This document shows, piece after piece, positions 34,067 to 43,269 of a stretch of 52,270 nt of DNA. A program made the position numbers and the translations under genes. Numbering within the stretch: position 1 is the first letter of the stretch; every line of letters starts with the position of its first letter. Origin of the DNA: Saccharofermentans sp. Lineage in GTDB: Bacteria; Bacillota; Clostridia; Saccharofermentanales; Saccharofermentanaceae. Below the pieces are notes generated by a model that was given only the letters and a program-made list of their open reading frames with translations, did not search any database and had not been told where the DNA came from. The stretch covers positions 1 to 52,270 of the forward strand of contig JAKSRD010000014.1 of the NCBI GenBank assembly GCA_024403795.1, given 5' to 3'.

Positions 34067-34828
34067 TTATGTTCTCTTAATTACTTCTTTTGCAAGAGCT
34101 TCATATGCTCGTGCACCCTTAGAATTCCTATCGTAGTCACAGATTGCAAGACCGTGGCTGGGTGCCTCGGCCAGTCTGACATTACGCGGTATCAGAGTCT
34201 TAAAGACTATTCCGCCGAAATACTTATCTGCCTCTTCCTTGACCTGTCTGGAGAGTTGAGTTCTCAGGTTGAACATCGTAAGAACAACTCCAAGGATCTC
34301 AAGTTCCGGATTGAGCTTTTTCTTTACTATGTTGATCGTATCCATGAGCTGTGATAAGCCTTCAAGTGCATAATATTCGCCCTGGATCGGTATTATAAGG
34401 CGATTAGAAGCCGTCAGTGCATTCAGGGTAAGAAGGCCTAATGACGGTGGGCAGTCAAGAAGAACATAGTCATAAGCATCAGCAATCGTGCCAATGGCGT
34501 TCTTGAGTATCTGTTCTCTGGAGATAGCAGTAACAAGTTCAACCTCCGCACCTGCAAGATTGATATTTGCAGGACAGATGTCGACATTATCAGCATTCGT
34601 CTCGTAGATAACGTCAGAGATTGCAGTATCATTAACCAGAACATCATAAGATGTAAGTTCAAGTTCACGCTTATCAATACCCAGGCCGCTTGTGGCATTT
34701 GCCTGAGGATCCATGTCGATCAAAAGAACCTTCTTCTTACGTTTTCCGAGAAAAGCCGCCAAATTCACTGCAGTTGTAGTCTTACCGACTCCGCCCTTTT
34801 GGTTTACAAGAGCAATTACTGTAGCCAT
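34067..34828 (-). CDS. parA: Chromosome-partitioning ATPase ParA (Soj)
   Basis: 253-residue P-loop ATPase of the Mrp/MinD family. NQKGGVGKTTTAVNLAAFLG is the deviant Walker A, and VLLIDMDPQANATSGLG and YVLLDCPPSLGLLTLNAL the Walker A'/B motifs. AAGGAGG precedes the start. It is co-transcribed with parB (9-bp gap). With ParB and parS it separates sister origins, and in Bacillus relatives Soj also controls DnaA, whose gene is 6 kb away. Confidence 0.97.
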   Translation of the reverse strand: MATVIALVNQKGGVGKTTTAVNLAAFLGKRKKKVLLIDMDPQANATSGLGIDKRELELTSYDVLVNDTAISDVIYETNADNVDICPANINLAGAEVELVTAISREQILKNAIGTIADAYDYVLLDCPPSLGLLTLNALTASNRLIIPIQGEYYALEGLSQLMDTINIVKKKLNPELEILGVVLTMFNLRTQLSRQVKEEADKYFGGIVFKTLIPRNVRLAEAPSHGLAICDYDRNSKGARAYEALAKEVIKRT

Positions 34829-35019
34829 ATAATCCTCCTTACACGATGCTTTGTTTCAAACGGTGAGCATCGAATATTACATTTGTGTTACACGGATTAA
34901 TGCACCAATGTGCAAGTCCGTTATATATAGTTTGTACGCAGTCAATAACTAACTTTGTAAATTACAACATAGTCATTTTAACACTATATTTCAATACTTT
35001 AGTGTCAATGTAATTACAT

Positions 35020-35035
35020 TGTTCCACGTGGAACA
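35020..35035. promoter_or_regulatory. parS site
   Basis: Perfect 16-bp palindrome TGTTCCACGTGGAACA in the 308-bp AT-rich gap upstream of parA. It is a typical ParB/Spo0J-binding site. The rest of the gap holds a hairpin at 35068-35095 and no gene. Confidence 0.93.
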
Positions 35036-35067
35036 TATCTGATTTTGATCAATATGTAGACCATTTA

Positions 35068-35095
35068 GACAGTATATCTTCGTAGATATAGTGTC
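35068..35095. terminator. Hairpin downstream of the zinc-ribbon protein gene
   Basis: GACAGTATATCT / AGATATAGTGTC, 12-bp arms with one mismatch and a TCGT loop. It is 42 bp after the stop codon at 35137 (minus strand). No T run, so termination is uncertain. Confidence 0.45.
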
Positions 35096-35136
35096 AATTA
35101 AGTAATAGTTTACTATCTTTCTTTATCAATAGAGTA

Positions 35137-35598
35137 TTACAGATTAAATAGATTACCTATAATTCCAAACATAAAATACGATATTACAATTGCTACACTG
35201 GTTGCTATTCCGACAATCGAAAGAATCTTTCCTGTCTTTGCTTTTGGTGTAAATTCATAGAATACTTCTTTGAAATCTTTGGCAATATTACATCCGGTTA
35301 TACCCAGTATTATTCCGCCGATCAAGGTCCAGCTTAAAGCAAGTGAGAGTATTCCCATGATCAAGCATATAGTTTCCTTTGAGTGCATAACATTCTCATC
35401 GTTAACAGTGTTGTTTCTTCCGGCAGCACTTGGCACTATGGGAACAGCAGGTTCCTGAGCATATTTATCAACTACAGGAGTTGGATCAGGAGTTATTGGA
35501 ATAACCTGCTGAGTAGATGTCACGGCTTGTGGTGCACCGCATGAACCACAGAATTTTGTTCCATCATCAAGTATCTGTCCGCAATTACTGCATATCAT
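35137..35598 (-). CDS. Zinc-ribbon protein with two transmembrane segments (DUF4190-like)
   Basis: 153-residue protein: N-terminal zinc ribbon (CSNCGQILDDGTKFCGSCG, residues 3-21), a Pro/Thr-rich linker, then two TMs (ICLIMGILSLALSWTLIGGI and ILSIVGIATSVAIVISYFMF) in a DUF4190-type hairpin. GGAGG precedes the start. It is placed between two parS sites in the origin cluster. Function unknown. Confidence 0.85.
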   Translation of the reverse strand: MICSNCGQILDDGTKFCGSCGAPQAVTSTQQVIPITPDPTPVVDKYAQEPAVPIVPSAAGRNNTVNDENVMHSKETICLIMGILSLALSWTLIGGIILGITGCNIAKDFKEVFYEFTPKAKTGKILSIVGIATSVAIVISYFMFGIIGNLFNL

Positions 35599-35662
35599 AG
35601 TAACTCCTCCTTATATATCAATATTATGGATAATAATATTCATATCACTATTCTCGTCTAAA

Positions 35663-35678
35663 TGTTCCACGTGGAACA
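35663..35678. promoter_or_regulatory. parS site
   Basis: Second perfect TGTTCCACGTGGAACA, between the gyrB terminator and the zinc-ribbon gene, 643 bp from the first. Confidence 0.93.
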
Positions 35679-35682
35679 ATTC

Positions 35683-35723
35683 AAAAAATAACGGGTGCTA
35701 CGACATTTATCGCAACACCCGTT
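35683..35723 (-). terminator. Rho-independent terminator of the gyrB operon
   Basis: On the minus strand AACGGGTG/CACCCGTT with an 18-nt loop, followed by ATTTTTT. It lies 23 bp after the gyrB stop. Confidence 0.85.
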
Positions 35724-35745
35724 AACTACTCAGATTACCTTAATA

Positions 35746-37884
35746 TCAGTTATCGATATTAGCGAGTTTTGCGTTAAGCTGAATGAATTCCTTACGAGGT
35801 TCAACCTGATCACCCATAAGGAGGTTGAATGTCTCATCTGCTTCCTGAGCATCTTTGAGAGTTACCTTAAGAAGCTTTCTGGTAACAGGATTCATTGTTG
35901 TCTCCCAAAGCTGTTCTGAACTCATCTCACCGAGACCCTTGAATCGCTGGATCAAAGGGTTCTCCCATTTATGTTCTTCTTTGATCTGTTCGATTTCCTT
36001 ATCGTCATAAGCATAATATGCTTCATCACCCTTATATACCTTATAGAGCGGCGGGCAAGCGATATATACATATCCGCCTTCTACAAGAGGCTTGAGATAT
36101 CTGAAGAAGAATGTGAGAAGAAGTGTTCTGATATGTGAACCGTCGACATCGGCATCCGCCATAATGATGACCTTGTGATATCTGAGCTTGTTCTCATCGA
36201 ACTCTTCACCGATACCTGCACCCAATGCCATTACGACCGGCTGAAGCTTCTCATTTGAATAAACCTTGTCGATTCTTGCCTTCTCAACATTAAGCATCTT
36301 ACCCCAGAGAGGGAGGATTGCCTGATACTTACGTTCACGGCCCTGCTTAGCTGATCCGCCTGCGGAGTCACCCTCAACGATAAAGATCTCACAGAACTCT
36401 GCTTCATTACTCTGGCAATCTGCAAGCTTACCGGGTAATGCATTATTCTCAAAAACAGTCTTTCTTCTTGTAAGTTCTCTTGCTTTCTTAGCTGCATCTC
36501 TGGCTCTTGAAGCTGAGAGGCACTTATCCATGACAAGCTTAGCAATATCAGGATGCTCTTCGAGATAGATCTCAAGCTTCTCAGTAACTACACTCTCGAC
36601 CATAGGTCTGATTTCTGCATTACCGAGCTTACTCTTTGTCTGTCCTTCGAACTGAGGATCAGGAAGCTTAACTGAGATGATCGCAGCAAGTCCTTCTCTG
36701 GTATCTTCACCCTGAAGCTTAACGTCTCCGTCCTTCAGGAATTTATACTTCTTTGCATAATCATTGATAGCTCTCGTCATGGCTGTACGGAAGCCTACAA
36801 GGTGTGTACCGCCTTCAGGTGTAGCAATGTTGTTTGCGTACGTATATACAGTCTCCTGATATGAATCATTATACTGAAGAGCGATCTCTACAAAGCTGTC
36901 ACCCTGCTTTGTTGCAAAGTAGATAGGCGGATTATTAATGGGTTCCTTATGTCTGTTAAGATACTCAACAAAGGAGATGATACCGCCCTCATAGTGAAGA
37001 TGCTTTTTGTTCGGCTCGGCACCTCTGTTATCGCAAAGATCAATAGTAACCTCCTTGTTGAGGAAAGCCATCTCACGATAACGTGTGATCATTGAATCGA
37101 AGTCAAATACGATGTCAGGGAAGATGGTCTTATCAGGAATAAATGTCGTTCTCGTACCTGTATCATTCTTCTCGCATGTACCTACGATATGAAGAGGAAC
37201 CGTAGTCTTACCCTTCTCGAACTCGATCTCGTAGATATTGCCTTCACGGCGGACCTGAACCGTCATATGATCAGCCAAAGCATTAACAACCGAAGCACCT
37301 ACACCGTGCAAACCTCCGGAGATACTGTATGCTCCGCCTCCGAACTTACCGCCTGCGTGAAGTACTGTGTGTACAACTTCAACCGTAGGAATTCCGAGCT
37401 TTGGGTGGATACCTACAGGAATACCGGAACCGTTATCCGTAACAGTTACTGATCCGTCCTTATTAAGAACTACATCGATCGTATCGCAACGTCCTGCAAG
37501 AGCTTCGTCTACAGAGTTAGCAACGATCTCATATACAAGGTGATGAAGACCTCTCAAAGTCGTATCACCGATATACATACCGGGACGCTTTCTTACGGCT
37601 TCCAGACCTTCGAGAACCTGAATGTCTTCTTCGCTGTATTCACTGCTGTTTGATGTATCAAAGTTATCCTGATCACCTTCTGCAGCGATAACATTCTCCA
37701 TTGATTCTTCCTTGAAGTCTTCTGTCAAAGCTCTGGGATTCTCGGCAAGATTCTTGAGCTCGTCATCATCACCTTCCTCGATCGGCTGGAAGTAAAGATC
37801 TACCGCACCGGAAGGACGTGAAGCACTGTCATTGGAAGCAGGATCGCCTTCAAGATTCAGATTCTTCTCTTCATTCTCACTCAT
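35746..37884 (-). CDS. gyrB: DNA gyrase subunit B with an acidic N-terminal extension
   Basis: 712-residue ATPase subunit of gyrase. The core is standard: YSEEDIQVLEGLEAVRKRPG, TDNGSGIPVGIHPKLG, GGLHGVGASVVNALA, EGDSAGGSAKQGR and DADVDGSHIRTLLLTFFFRY, and the C-terminal PVTRKLLKVTL. Usual GyrB starts within a few residues of YSxxDIQVLEGL; here about 82 acidic, Asn/Ser-rich residues come first. The ATG at 37884 has AAGGAG ten bases upstream; an alternative internal ATG at 37701 (residue 62, also with AAGGAAG) would give 651 residues. gyrA is not in the window. Confidence 0.95.
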   Translation of the reverse strand: MSENEEKNLNLEGDPASNDSASRPSGAVDLYFQPIEEGDDDELKNLAENPRALTEDFKEESMENVIAAEGDQDNFDTSNSSEYSEEDIQVLEGLEAVRKRPGMYIGDTTLRGLHHLVYEIVANSVDEALAGRCDTIDVVLNKDGSVTVTDNGSGIPVGIHPKLGIPTVEVVHTVLHAGGKFGGGAYSISGGLHGVGASVVNALADHMTVQVRREGNIYEIEFEKGKTTVPLHIVGTCEKNDTGTRTTFIPDKTIFPDIVFDFDSMITRYREMAFLNKEVTIDLCDNRGAEPNKKHLHYEGGIISFVEYLNRHKEPINNPPIYFATKQGDSFVEIALQYNDSYQETVYTYANNIATPEGGTHLVGFRTAMTRAINDYAKKYKFLKDGDVKLQGEDTREGLAAIISVKLPDPQFEGQTKSKLGNAEIRPMVESVVTEKLEIYLEEHPDIAKLVMDKCLSASRARDAAKKARELTRRKTVFENNALPGKLADCQSNEAEFCEIFIVEGDSAGGSAKQGRERKYQAILPLWGKMLNVEKARIDKVYSNEKLQPVVMALGAGIGEEFDENKLRYHKVIIMADADVDGSHIRTLLLTFFFRYLKPLVEGGYVYIACPPLYKVYKGDEAYYAYDDKEIEQIKEEHKWENPLIQRFKGLGEMSSEQLWETTMNPVTRKLLKVTLKDAQEADETFNLLMGDQVEPRKEFIQLNAKLANIDN

Positions 37885-37966
37885 AATTACAAAACTCCTT
37901 ATTCTTGGCAGAATTCCAAATAGTACTTGGAAATACTGCATTATTAACAAAACAAATCAACTGATC

Positions 37967-38218
37967 TCAAAAAATATCTTCTGATGTCAGTCTGTTTAAT
38001 AGCAGGTTAGATGATATTGGACAAACATATGTTTTATCATCCGTGATCACCAATGATTTTGGTATATCTTCCGTCACATACTGTAATCTGCCCTGTTCAT
38101 CTTCGTGATTAATGAATTCTGTTACATCCTTCTGTGAAGGTGAGACGGTCTCCAGGCTGACTATGGCAGTAACCGAAGATTTAAGTACTGAAAGATCATT
38201 GCCGATATGAATGAACAC
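37967..38218 (-). CDS. remB: RemB/YaaB-like DUF370 regulatory protein
   Basis: 83-residue protein resembling RemB (YaaB) of Bacillus, which is found at this position, between recF and gyrB, in many Bacillota. It begins FIHIGNDLSVLKSSVTAIVS and ends KSLVITDDKTYVCPISSNLL. The start is GTG with GGAGG seven bases upstream. RemA/RemB proteins regulate extracellular matrix and osmoprotection genes in B. subtilis; the role here is unknown. Confidence 0.88.
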   Translation of the reverse strand: MFIHIGNDLSVLKSSVTAIVSLETVSPSQKDVTEFINHEDEQGRLQYVTEDIPKSLVITDDKTYVCPISSNLLLNRLTSEDIF

Positions 38219-38270
38219 AAATAGCCTCCAAATCGTCCGGATTCTACTACTAACCCAGTAATTATATCAT

Positions 38271-38276
38271 ATAAGG
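38271..38276 (-). promoter_or_regulatory. Extended -10 promoter of remB-gyrB
   Basis: TGATATAAT on the minus strand (TG-n-TATAAT), about 53 bp upstream of the remB GTG. No good -35 at standard spacing, as often for extended -10 promoters. Confidence 0.6.
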
Positions 38277-38356
38277 GAAGAATAATATGTTAATTATAAT
38301 ATATAGAGCGGTATAAATTGCTTTTTTTCGAGAGATTCTGACCCAAAAACAGGATA

Positions 38357-39604
38357 TCAAGACTCTTTCTCTATCGATCCGCCTGTTACATGATAGAAAT
38401 ATGCTTTACCTGATCCGCCAATAACATCAAGTTCTTCGCCTATCATGTCCTTATCAGTGCATGTGATGAATATTTGAGCTTCCTTCATGGCAGATACAAG
38501 GCTGAGCCTTCTGGCTTTATCAAGTTCTGAGAAAACATCATCCAGAATGAGGATAGGGGTAGAGGAGACGAACATCCTGATTATCTCCAATTCTGACAGC
38601 TTAAGAGCCAATGCTGCAGTCCTCTGCTGACCCTGAGAAGAGAAGTTCTTCATCGGAAGTCCGTCAAGCTTAATGATGATGTCATCTCTTTGTATGCCGA
38701 TCGATGAGATATGCTTCTCTATATCGTAATTTCTGACAGATTTGAGCTTTGCAAGTACAAGATCGGATAGAATACCCTTAATTCGCCCATAATCGGCCTC
38801 TGAGAGGCCTTTATTCATGTACTCGTCATATTTACTATTCTCGCTTAGAAACGATTCTAGGGCCGTTACAGCGCCATATATCGCACTATACTCTACAGAC
38901 AGGTTCTCCTTACCGCCGGAAATGCTGCTGTGACGAAGTGAAGCTATGTCAGATACGAGTCTTACGAATTTATATCGCTTGATGATTATGTCTGCCGACA
39001 GATCAGCCAGAGAATAATCCCAGAAATTCAACTGATCATTAACGATGTCAGATGAACCGTCAGAGGGCTTTATGTTCTTAAGCAGTGCATTTTTGTTATT
39101 GAGTATCTTGCTGTAGTCGCTTAAAAGGTTGAGATATGAAGGCGATATCTTCGATATCAGGGTATTCAGGAATTTACGCCTGTATGAAGGCGCGTTTTTT
39201 ACTATGTTCAGGTCTTCAGGCGCGAAAATAACAATGTTACATACGCCCATATAATCAGAGATCTTATTGATCACGGCATTATCTCTGGTGAGGATCCTTC
39301 CGGTATGACCTTTTGTATTCAGATCAGACTTCTCATTGTAATAACAGGAGGATAATCGTATCTCCGAACCGTCATCATCAGTAAGTTCAAGACCGGCTTT
39401 ATATTCATTCTCACCGAACTTTATAAGATCAGAATCTCTGCTCGTCCTGTGTGAGGTGATACTTGAAGCAACATAAATACCTTCAACGAGATTGGTCTTT
39501 CCCTGAGCATTATCACCATAGAAAATATTAACAGAAGGCCCGACATCCAAATCGAGCCTTCCGTAATTTCTGAAATTATCAAGATGTATCTTGCGAATGA
39601 ACAT
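38357..39604 (-). CDS. recF: DNA replication and repair protein RecF
   Basis: 415-residue SMC-like ATPase for recombinational gap repair. NIFYGDNAQGKTNLVEGIYV is Walker A, SSQGQQRTAALALKLSELEI the signature, and PILILDDVFSELD Walker B. It starts inside the dnaN stop (TAATG, 1-bp overlap), so translation is coupled. The small S4-domain gene usually found between dnaN and recF is missing. The protein is somewhat longer than B. subtilis RecF (370). Confidence 0.95.
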   Translation of the reverse strand: MFIRKIHLDNFRNYGRLDLDVGPSVNIFYGDNAQGKTNLVEGIYVASSITSHRTSRDSDLIKFGENEYKAGLELTDDDGSEIRLSSCYYNEKSDLNTKGHTGRILTRDNAVINKISDYMGVCNIVIFAPEDLNIVKNAPSYRRKFLNTLISKISPSYLNLLSDYSKILNNKNALLKNIKPSDGSSDIVNDQLNFWDYSLADLSADIIIKRYKFVRLVSDIASLRHSSISGGKENLSVEYSAIYGAVTALESFLSENSKYDEYMNKGLSEADYGRIKGILSDLVLAKLKSVRNYDIEKHISSIGIQRDDIIIKLDGLPMKNFSSQGQQRTAALALKLSELEIIRMFVSSTPILILDDVFSELDKARRLSLVSAMKEAQIFITCTDKDMIGEELDVIGGSGKAYFYHVTGGSIEKES

Positions 39605-40719
39605 TATCTTCTGATAGGAAGAATCAGATAAATATACTTGTCACCTTCAACAGGCTTAATGATGCAAGGTCCCTGACCGCCGTTAACCTCAACTCTGATG
39701 AGCTCATCATCGATATTCTTAAGAACATCGATTACATATCTTGAATTGAAGTCTACGTCGATAAGATCACCTTCGAGAGTAATATCGATATTCTCCTGGA
39801 GATTACCTCTTGCAGAAGTAGCCTGAACGGTAAGTTCTGAAGGATTATTGCTGAGGAATCTGACAGGGCACTTACGGTCATCTGTCATGATGATGAGTGA
39901 AGCTCTGTCAACGGCATCCAGGAACTGCTTACGGTTGATAGTAATGACAGTCTTAGGATTCTTGGTAATGATCGAATCAAAGTTGATGAACTGGCCTTCG
40001 ATGAGACGAGAGATCATTCTTACATTGCCGATATCGAAGAGGAGATTCTGCATGGAAGTATAGATATTGATCTCAACATCTTCGTCATCAAGCAAGATCT
40101 TGCTCATCTCCGTAAGAGCCTTACCCGGAACAATGTAATTGATCTTAGGGAAGTCGGCACCCATATCTTCACGATTGATGGCCATTCTGAATCCGTCGAT
40201 CGATACAACTGAAAGAACGGAACCGTCACTTACCACATTACTTCCCGTAAGAACAGGACGTGAATTATCCTTGGATACTGCAAAGATCGTGTGATTGATC
40301 ATGTTCTTAAGGATCTTCTGAGACATAACTATCTTCTCAGCAGTATTCTCATCGATCTCAGGTATCTTCGGGAAAGGCTCAGGATCAAGACCGGAGATCT
40401 TGAACTCTGCCTGACCGCATCTGATGATAGTCTGGAAATTACTGTCTGAAATAATATCAACTTCAGGTTCGGGGAGCTTTCTGATAATGTCTCCGAAGAA
40501 CTTTGAATCGATAACTACAGCACCTCTCTCAGTAACATTAGCTTCTACATCAGCTTCAATACCTGTCTGAAGATCATAACCGGTAAGCTTGATCTTATCA
40601 TTATCTGATGCCTCAATGAGGATACCGTTAAGTATATTGACTGTACTGTTAGCAGTAACAGCTCTTTGAACTATGGATACATTATTAACCAAGTCATCTC
40701 TGCTGCATGTAAACTTCAT
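39604..40719 (-). CDS. dnaN: DNA polymerase III beta sliding clamp
   Basis: 371-residue DNA clamp, three repeated subdomains, with family motifs such as NSTVNILNGILIEA, DGFRMAINRE and IINFDSII-type strands, ending YIYLILPIRR. Length is typical. It tethers polymerase III to DNA. The gene follows dnaA after a 369-bp spacer and has its own promoter-like TATAAT at 40761-40766 (minus strand). Confidence 0.97.
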   Translation of the reverse strand: MKFTCSRDDLVNNVSIVQRAVTANSTVNILNGILIEASDNDKIKLTGYDLQTGIEADVEANVTERGAVVIDSKFFGDIIRKLPEPEVDIISDSNFQTIIRCGQAEFKISGLDPEPFPKIPEIDENTAEKIVMSQKILKNMINHTIFAVSKDNSRPVLTGSNVVSDGSVLSVVSIDGFRMAINREDMGADFPKINYIVPGKALTEMSKILLDDEDVEINIYTSMQNLLFDIGNVRMISRLIEGQFINFDSIITKNPKTVITINRKQFLDAVDRASLIIMTDDRKCPVRFLSNNPSELTVQATSARGNLQENIDITLEGDLIDVDFNSRYVIDVLKNIDDELIRVEVNGGQGPCIIKPVEGDKYIYLILPIRR

Positions 40720-41088
40720 TTGAAAAGTGCCGCCTTTCCTAAAAGTATAAAACTCTTAACATTATACACTGATGTTTATTATAAATATATAGTTTAACAG
40801 TGTTATAAAGTTGAGTTTTACGGCCATTATGCGGATCCGTAAGGATAACGCGGATGCCGTCCTGTAGTATTTAAAGTTAGTTCTTATTCGCTCTATTATG
40901 CTTTGCACAATTGTTCAAAACTACGCGGAAGCCTGTGTTTTCGAGATATTTTGATAAACAAAGCATGTATAAAACGACTTCGTTACATGTTCAGAAAAAA
41001 TACCTTTTGAACATTGTTACATTTGTGCACAAACCGTCTACAGACAATCTACAGGAAGTTATGAACATAAGAACAAAAATTGTTCAAA
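40720..41088. other. dnaA-dnaN spacer, candidate replication origin
   Basis: 369-bp AT-rich gap at the point where the Bacillota origin often lies. There is no exact DnaA box (TTATNCACA). Near matches are TTATACACT at 40762, and the palindrome TTTGTGCACAAA at 41032-41043 (one mismatch on each strand). A TGAACA/TGTTCA motif recurs five times (around 40911, 40988, 41007, 41061 and 41082). Gene direction flips at the other end of dnaA, so the gap at 42427-42534, which holds TTATTCACG, is the alternative. Confidence 0.5.
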
Positions 41089-42426
41089 TCATGTAATGAG
41101 CTTAATTATCTCTTCAGCCTGATTTTTGAGTTCATTGCTGGCATCAACGTTCTCGCAGCCGTGCATTACTGTGGAATGCTTGCGGTCTCCGAACAGCTGA
41201 CCGATCTTCTCATACTTGAGCTCAAGCTGCTCTCTGCAGATATACATGGCAACATTACGCGCATTGGCTATCTCGGCACTTCTGAGCTTGGAAGTAAGCT
41301 TATCTGGTGTCAGATCGTAATAGTTGGATACGGCGTTGATGATGATCTCAGGAGTGAGATATTTTTTCTTATTTGGCGAGATGATCGGAATGAGGATCTT
41401 ATGAACATCCTCGATCGTAAGATCGCCGTTAGCTAACGTAACGTAAGAAGAAATCGTGTTAAAAGCACCGTTAAGCTGTCTTATGTTAGTTGTAACATTC
41501 TCGCAGATGAAGTTGATGATCTCATCTGAAAGAGTAAAACTCTCATTCTTGAGCTTGCTGAGCAGGATAGCCTTACGAGTCTCAAAATCCGGCGGCTGGA
41601 CATCGAACATGATGCCGTCCTGGAAACGGGAAGTAAGTCTGCTCGAGAGCTCTGTCAGATTGGAAGGAGCTTTATCACAGGTGATTATGATCTGCTTTCC
41701 GTTCTCAATGAGTGCCTCAAATGTGTTAAAGAATTCACGCTGAACACCTTCCTTACCGATGAGAAACTGAATATCATCGATAAGAAGTACGTCAACGGAG
41801 CGGTATTTATTACGGAAATCCGTATAATTCTCATTCTTGATGCATGCAACGAAAGCATTAGTGAAAGCTTCACTGGTCGTGTAGATAACCTTCTTGTCGG
41901 GGTGCTGTTCAAGCACTGCATTACCGATGGCTTTCATAAGGTGAGTCTTACCGAGACCGGAATTACCCCACAGAAAGAAAGGATTTCTCTGCTTCTGACC
42001 CGGCTTTGCGGCAACTGATACTGCCGATGCGTGAGCAAAACGGTTACAGTCACCGACGACAAAATTCGCAAAAGTATATTCGCCGGTAAGACCATTCGAA
42101 GTAATAACTTCATTTTTAGCCTGTCTTACGGCTTTCTTCTCGGAATTAACAGAAGAATTCAGGGCTTTATCGTCACCTTTAAGAATGAACTTAACAGCGC
42201 ATGCCTTGCCGTCAGTGCAAGTCTTGATGGCATCTTCAATCTTTTTATTGAGCTTCTGGCCCTTAACGAGCGAGAGTGAATACTCGTCTCTTGCGGCAAG
42301 TACAAGTATGTCATCATCACAATGGGCTACTTCCATCTTGCAGAGGATGGAATCATAAGTAAACTTATCGATATCAGAATCGAACTTAAGCAGCTTAAGA
42401 GTATTGTCCCATACTGTACTGTCCAT
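41089..42426 (-). CDS. dnaA: Chromosomal replication initiator protein DnaA
   Basis: 445-residue AAA+ initiator. N-terminal domain I, linker, then ATPase domain III (NPFFLWGNSGLGKTHLMKAI; VDVLLIDDIQFLIGKEG; sensor RLTSRFQDG) and C-terminal HTH domain IV with the signature FGDRKHSTVMHGCENV. It melts the origin and controls initiation. The ATG at 42426 has GGAGGGG six bases upstream; a longer frame from 42444 has none. rpmH and rnpA, which usually lie upstream, are absent. Confidence 0.98.
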   Translation of the reverse strand: MDSTVWDNTLKLLKFDSDIDKFTYDSILCKMEVAHCDDDILVLAARDEYSLSLVKGQKLNKKIEDAIKTCTDGKACAVKFILKGDDKALNSSVNSEKKAVRQAKNEVITSNGLTGEYTFANFVVGDCNRFAHASAVSVAAKPGQKQRNPFFLWGNSGLGKTHLMKAIGNAVLEQHPDKKVIYTTSEAFTNAFVACIKNENYTDFRNKYRSVDVLLIDDIQFLIGKEGVQREFFNTFEALIENGKQIIITCDKAPSNLTELSSRLTSRFQDGIMFDVQPPDFETRKAILLSKLKNESFTLSDEIINFICENVTTNIRQLNGAFNTISSYVTLANGDLTIEDVHKILIPIISPNKKKYLTPEIIINAVSNYYDLTPDKLTSKLRSAEIANARNVAMYICREQLELKYEKIGQLFGDRKHSTVMHGCENVDASNELKNQAEEIIKLIT

Positions 42427-42534
42427 GTAACCCCTCCGTAACAAAAATGACGCGTGAATAACATAATATCACGGTTTGGAGGTATAATGAATAATCAATT
42501 TAGTTGAGTTTTCTCTCGAAAAGGAAGTGTCTTA

Positions 42535-43242
42535 ATGAAGCGACAGTCGGACAAAAGCAAGGCAGGAACAAAGACCTCATCGATCAGCAGGATACTGATC
42601 GTTCTTGCTGTTGTTTTTTTTGTAGCCGGTGTCATCTTGCTCATGATCGAGCCGATAAAGCGCCATAACCGTAAGAAGATCGCCGGTGAAGCTCTGGATG
42701 CGATAACCAATAAGATAGAATCTGCCGACGGCGGTGAGATCACATTTACCGTTCCGGCAACCGGCAATGAAGTTCCTGGCGAAGAGCGCGAGTTGATCCC
42801 GCAGGAAGCTCCGATCGAAGAGGCAGATCTTATCGAGCTCGGTGCAATAGGGATAATCAGCATTCCGAAGATAGACATCAGATATACGGTATGGGATGAA
42901 GTTACGGAGGTGTCTTTGAGATACGGACTCTGTCATTACGAGGAGTCGGTCATTCCGGGCGAGACAGGTAATGCGACCATTCTCGGACATAATTACAAAG
43001 ACGGTTCGATGTTCCATTATCTCGGTGAACTTGAAGCCGGTGATGAGGTCTGTTTTACGGGAGTTGACGGAACCAAAATGACCTTTTATGTCACGGATTC
43101 CCTGATAATCAGTGCCGATGATCTTATGAGTTATGCGGAAGGTGACATTACGGATTCAAAGCAGCTTACTCTAGTAACGTGTACTTATGAATACGGAAGA
43201 ACGGGCTGGAGAAGAGTGGTTATCTGCAAGCTTGCGGAATGA
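42535..43242 (+). CDS. Sortase (class D/E-like)
   Basis: 235-residue membrane-anchored transpeptidase. After a basic N terminus there is a TM at residues 20-38, then the sortase barrel: TILGHNYKDGSMFHYLGEL (catalytic H152), TLVTCTYEYGRTGWRRVV (C216 and Arg at about 226). It joins LPXTG proteins to cell wall or pili; the LPKTG protein at 27431 is a candidate substrate. AAGGAAG precedes the start. It is divergent from dnaA, sharing a 108-bp spacer. Confidence 0.9.
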   Translation: MKRQSDKSKAGTKTSSISRILIVLAVVFFVAGVILLMIEPIKRHNRKKIAGEALDAITNKIESADGGEITFTVPATGNEVPGEERELIPQEAPIEEADLIELGAIGIISIPKIDIRYTVWDEVTEVSLRYGLCHYEESVIPGETGNATILGHNYKDGSMFHYLGELEAGDEVCFTGVDGTKMTFYVTDSLIISADDLMSYAEGDITDSKQLTLVTCTYEYGRTGWRRVVICKLAE

Positions 43243-43269
43243 GATCGCGGATCGATGTAAATCAGTGTA

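Noticed and set aside
41032..41043. A further parS-like palindrome (TTTGTGCACAAA)
   Set aside because: The core is TGCA rather than CCACGTGG, and does not match the other parS sites.
40720..41088. Canonical DnaA-box cluster
   Set aside because: No exact TTATNCACA or its complement occurs; only one-mismatch sites are seen, so I did not call boxes.
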